Shown: positions 5,305 through 6,357 of the stretch, piece after piece
Position numbering within the stretch: the stretch's first letter is position 1
Layout of the letters: every line of letters starts with the position of its first letter
From: an uncultured Bacteroidaceae bacterium
GTDB taxonomy: Bacteria; Bacteroidota; Bacteroidia; Bacteroidales; Bacteroidaceae
Assembly (NCBI GenBank): GCA_904502185.1
Contig: CAJGDX010000107.1
Span: forward strand, 1-6,357
Length of the DNA stretch: 6,357 bases
Reading direction: 5' to 3'
Position numbers and translations under genes: made by a program
The notes under the pieces: model-generated
Seen by the model: the letters and a program-made list of their open reading frames with translations, nothing else
Told to the model about the DNA's origin: nothing
The model's database searches: none

Positions 5305-6357
5305 TTATTTTGCAAGCTCTTTTACGATTTTCTGCATTTCGGGATACTGTTCCTCCATGCTTGTGAGCAGTTTATACTGTGCGGCTGTACGTACAAGGTT
5401 GTGTTTGGGGTAACGTGTCTTGTAGTATGTGTCACCGTCGATGTAGTCCATAAGGAAGCGGAGTACCTGCTCGTAGGTGATATATATCGCTGAGAATGCT
5501 AACCACTCCTTCTCGGTCTCTGTCATTGTTGCGCAACGCTCTGACAGATAGCCGGCTGTGTAGTGCTTGAATGTCTCGATGTTCATTGATACGCGGCTGA
5601 GGTCTTCGTCGTCCTCTGCTCCGGTGTTGGTGTATGAACGTATGGCATCGCCAAAGTCGTTGAGCGATGTGCTGCTCATTACAGTGTCGAGGTCGATTAC
5701 GCAGAGAACTTCGTCGTTCTGGTCGAAGAGGATGTTGCTCAGCTTGGTGTCGTTGTGGGTGACACGCATGGGCAGACGTCCGTCCTCTACCATTGCCCAG
5801 AAGTCGAGCATCTTCTGACGACGAGATTCTATCCACTCAATCTCTGTTGCAAGTTCAGCCTTGCGTCCTGCCTTGTCGGCTGCGAGTGCTTCGTCCCACT
5901 GCTGGAAACGCCAGCGTATGTTGTGGAAGCCTTTGATTACCTCGGCAAGGGGTTCGGTGAAGTCGGCAAGCTGTGCCTGAAATTTACCGATACCTTTACC
6001 GCCCATGAATGCGAGACGGGGAGTGTCGGCTACGTTGTGTGTGATTGAACCTTCGATGAATGTGCATACCGCCCAGAAGTTCTCACCCTCCTTGTGGTAG
6101 AGTTTGCCATCCTTTGCGGGAACCACTGTGAGTACCTCGCGCATGGGGTCGCCGCCTGCTGCTGATACTTTAGCCTTGATGTGGGTGGTTACGCGCTGTA
6201 TGTTGTCCATCATTCCGGGAACATCGGGGAATATCTGATGGTTCTTGCGCTGGAGGATGTAGTTGGGGGTGTTGCCCTCTGTCTTAACGATGAATGTATC
6301 GTTGATAAAACCGTCGCCCAATGCCTTGATTTCGGTGATGGTTCCTTCAAGGGCGAA
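5305..6357 (-). CDS. NahK-like N-acetylhexosamine 1-kinase (APH fold), 5' end outside window
   Basis: A phosphotransferase of the APH fold most like N-acetylhexosamine 1-kinase, which makes GlcNAc/GalNAc-1-phosphate from ATP. The frame is open to the right edge: 350 codons are visible, starting FALEGTITEIK, and NahK is about 359 residues, so only a short N-terminus is missing. Counting from the first visible codon: nucleotide loop LGDGFINDTF (13-22), YILQRKNHQIF, Brenner motif HNDTKLSN (H201, D203, N208) and metal-binding IDLDTV (D222, D224). The C-terminal YKTRYPKHNLVRTAAQYKLLTSMEEQ segment is conserved in this kinase family. It converges on the aminopeptidase gene and shares its terminator. 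Promoter and start are outside the window. Kinase family is certain; the sugar specificity is inferred, and annotated relatives are often just called phosphotransferase. Confidence 0.87.
   Translation of the reverse strand, partial: FALEGTITEIKALGDGFINDTFIVKTEGNTPNYILQRKNHQIFPDVPGMMDNIQRVTTHIKAKVSAAGGDPMREVLTVVPAKDGKLYHKEGENFWAVCTFIEGSITHNVADTPRLAFMGGKGIGKFQAQLADFTEPLAEVIKGFHNIRWRFQQWDEALAADKAGRKAELATEIEWIESRRQKMLDFWAMVEDGRLPMRVTHNDTKLSNILFDQNDEVLCVIDLDTVMSSTSLNDFGDAIRSYTNTGAEDDEDLSRVSMNIETFKHYTAGYLSERCATMTETEKEWLAFSAIYITYEQVLRFLMDYIDGDTYYKTRYPKHNLVRTAAQYKLLTSMEEQYPEMQKIVKELAK

Noticed and set aside
6319..6321. TTG as the start codon of the - strand kinase
   Set aside because: The frame continues upstream to the window edge with FALEGTITEIKA, which fits the N-terminus of the family, so the gene is cut by the edge rather than starting here.

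Overview
The window most likely comes from a member of the Bacteroidales (Bacteroides/Prevotella type). Three things point there. Several promoter-like octamers match the Bacteroidota -7 consensus TAnnTTTG. The start codons sit in A/T-rich leaders without Shine-Dalgarno sequences. The gene repertoire fits: an APH-type kinase fused to a RapZ C-terminal domain, an M18 aminopeptidase, a NahK-like N-acetylhexosamine kinase and a small secreted protein with a WSDWSDWE motif. The species cannot be told from the sequence alone.

Layout. (1) Positions 1-959, + strand: the 3' part of an A/T-rich gene for a stand-alone protein with an HsdR-type N-terminal nuclease domain (PD-(D/E)xK), ended by a strong hairpin terminator at 1001-1030. 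(2) Positions 1040-1459: no convincing protein gene, but a dense series of hairpins and a good TAnnTTTG promoter box, followed by a T-rich end. This is a candidate structured RNA and/or dispersed intergenic repeat. (3) 1460-1864, + strand: a small secreted protein of unknown function, followed by a 21-bp-stem terminator. (4) 1980-2250: largely featureless A/T-rich DNA. (5) 2252-2419: the decayed 5' end of a nucleotidyltransferase gene, with an in-frame stop and loss of everything after the GSYGRGEAT motif. (6) 2459-2496: a 38-bp palindrome that ends one base before the next start codon. (7) 2498-5215, + strand: a two-gene operon encoding the kinase-RapZ fusion and the M18 aspartyl aminopeptidase. 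(8) 5242-5288: a 22-bp-stem bidirectional terminator. (9) 5305-6357, - strand: a convergent NahK-like sugar kinase cut by the right edge.

The left 2.4 kb looks like accessory DNA: lower G+C, a restriction-like gene, a repeat-like element and a gene remnant. The right 3.9 kb looks like stable chromosomal core with higher G+C. Two different APH-fold kinases, both related to enzymes that phosphorylate amino sugars on C1, converge around the aminopeptidase. One of them carries a RapZ C-terminal domain, which in enteric bacteria senses glucosamine-6-phosphate, so the core side may deal with amino-sugar or cell-wall recycling. That functional link is inference.
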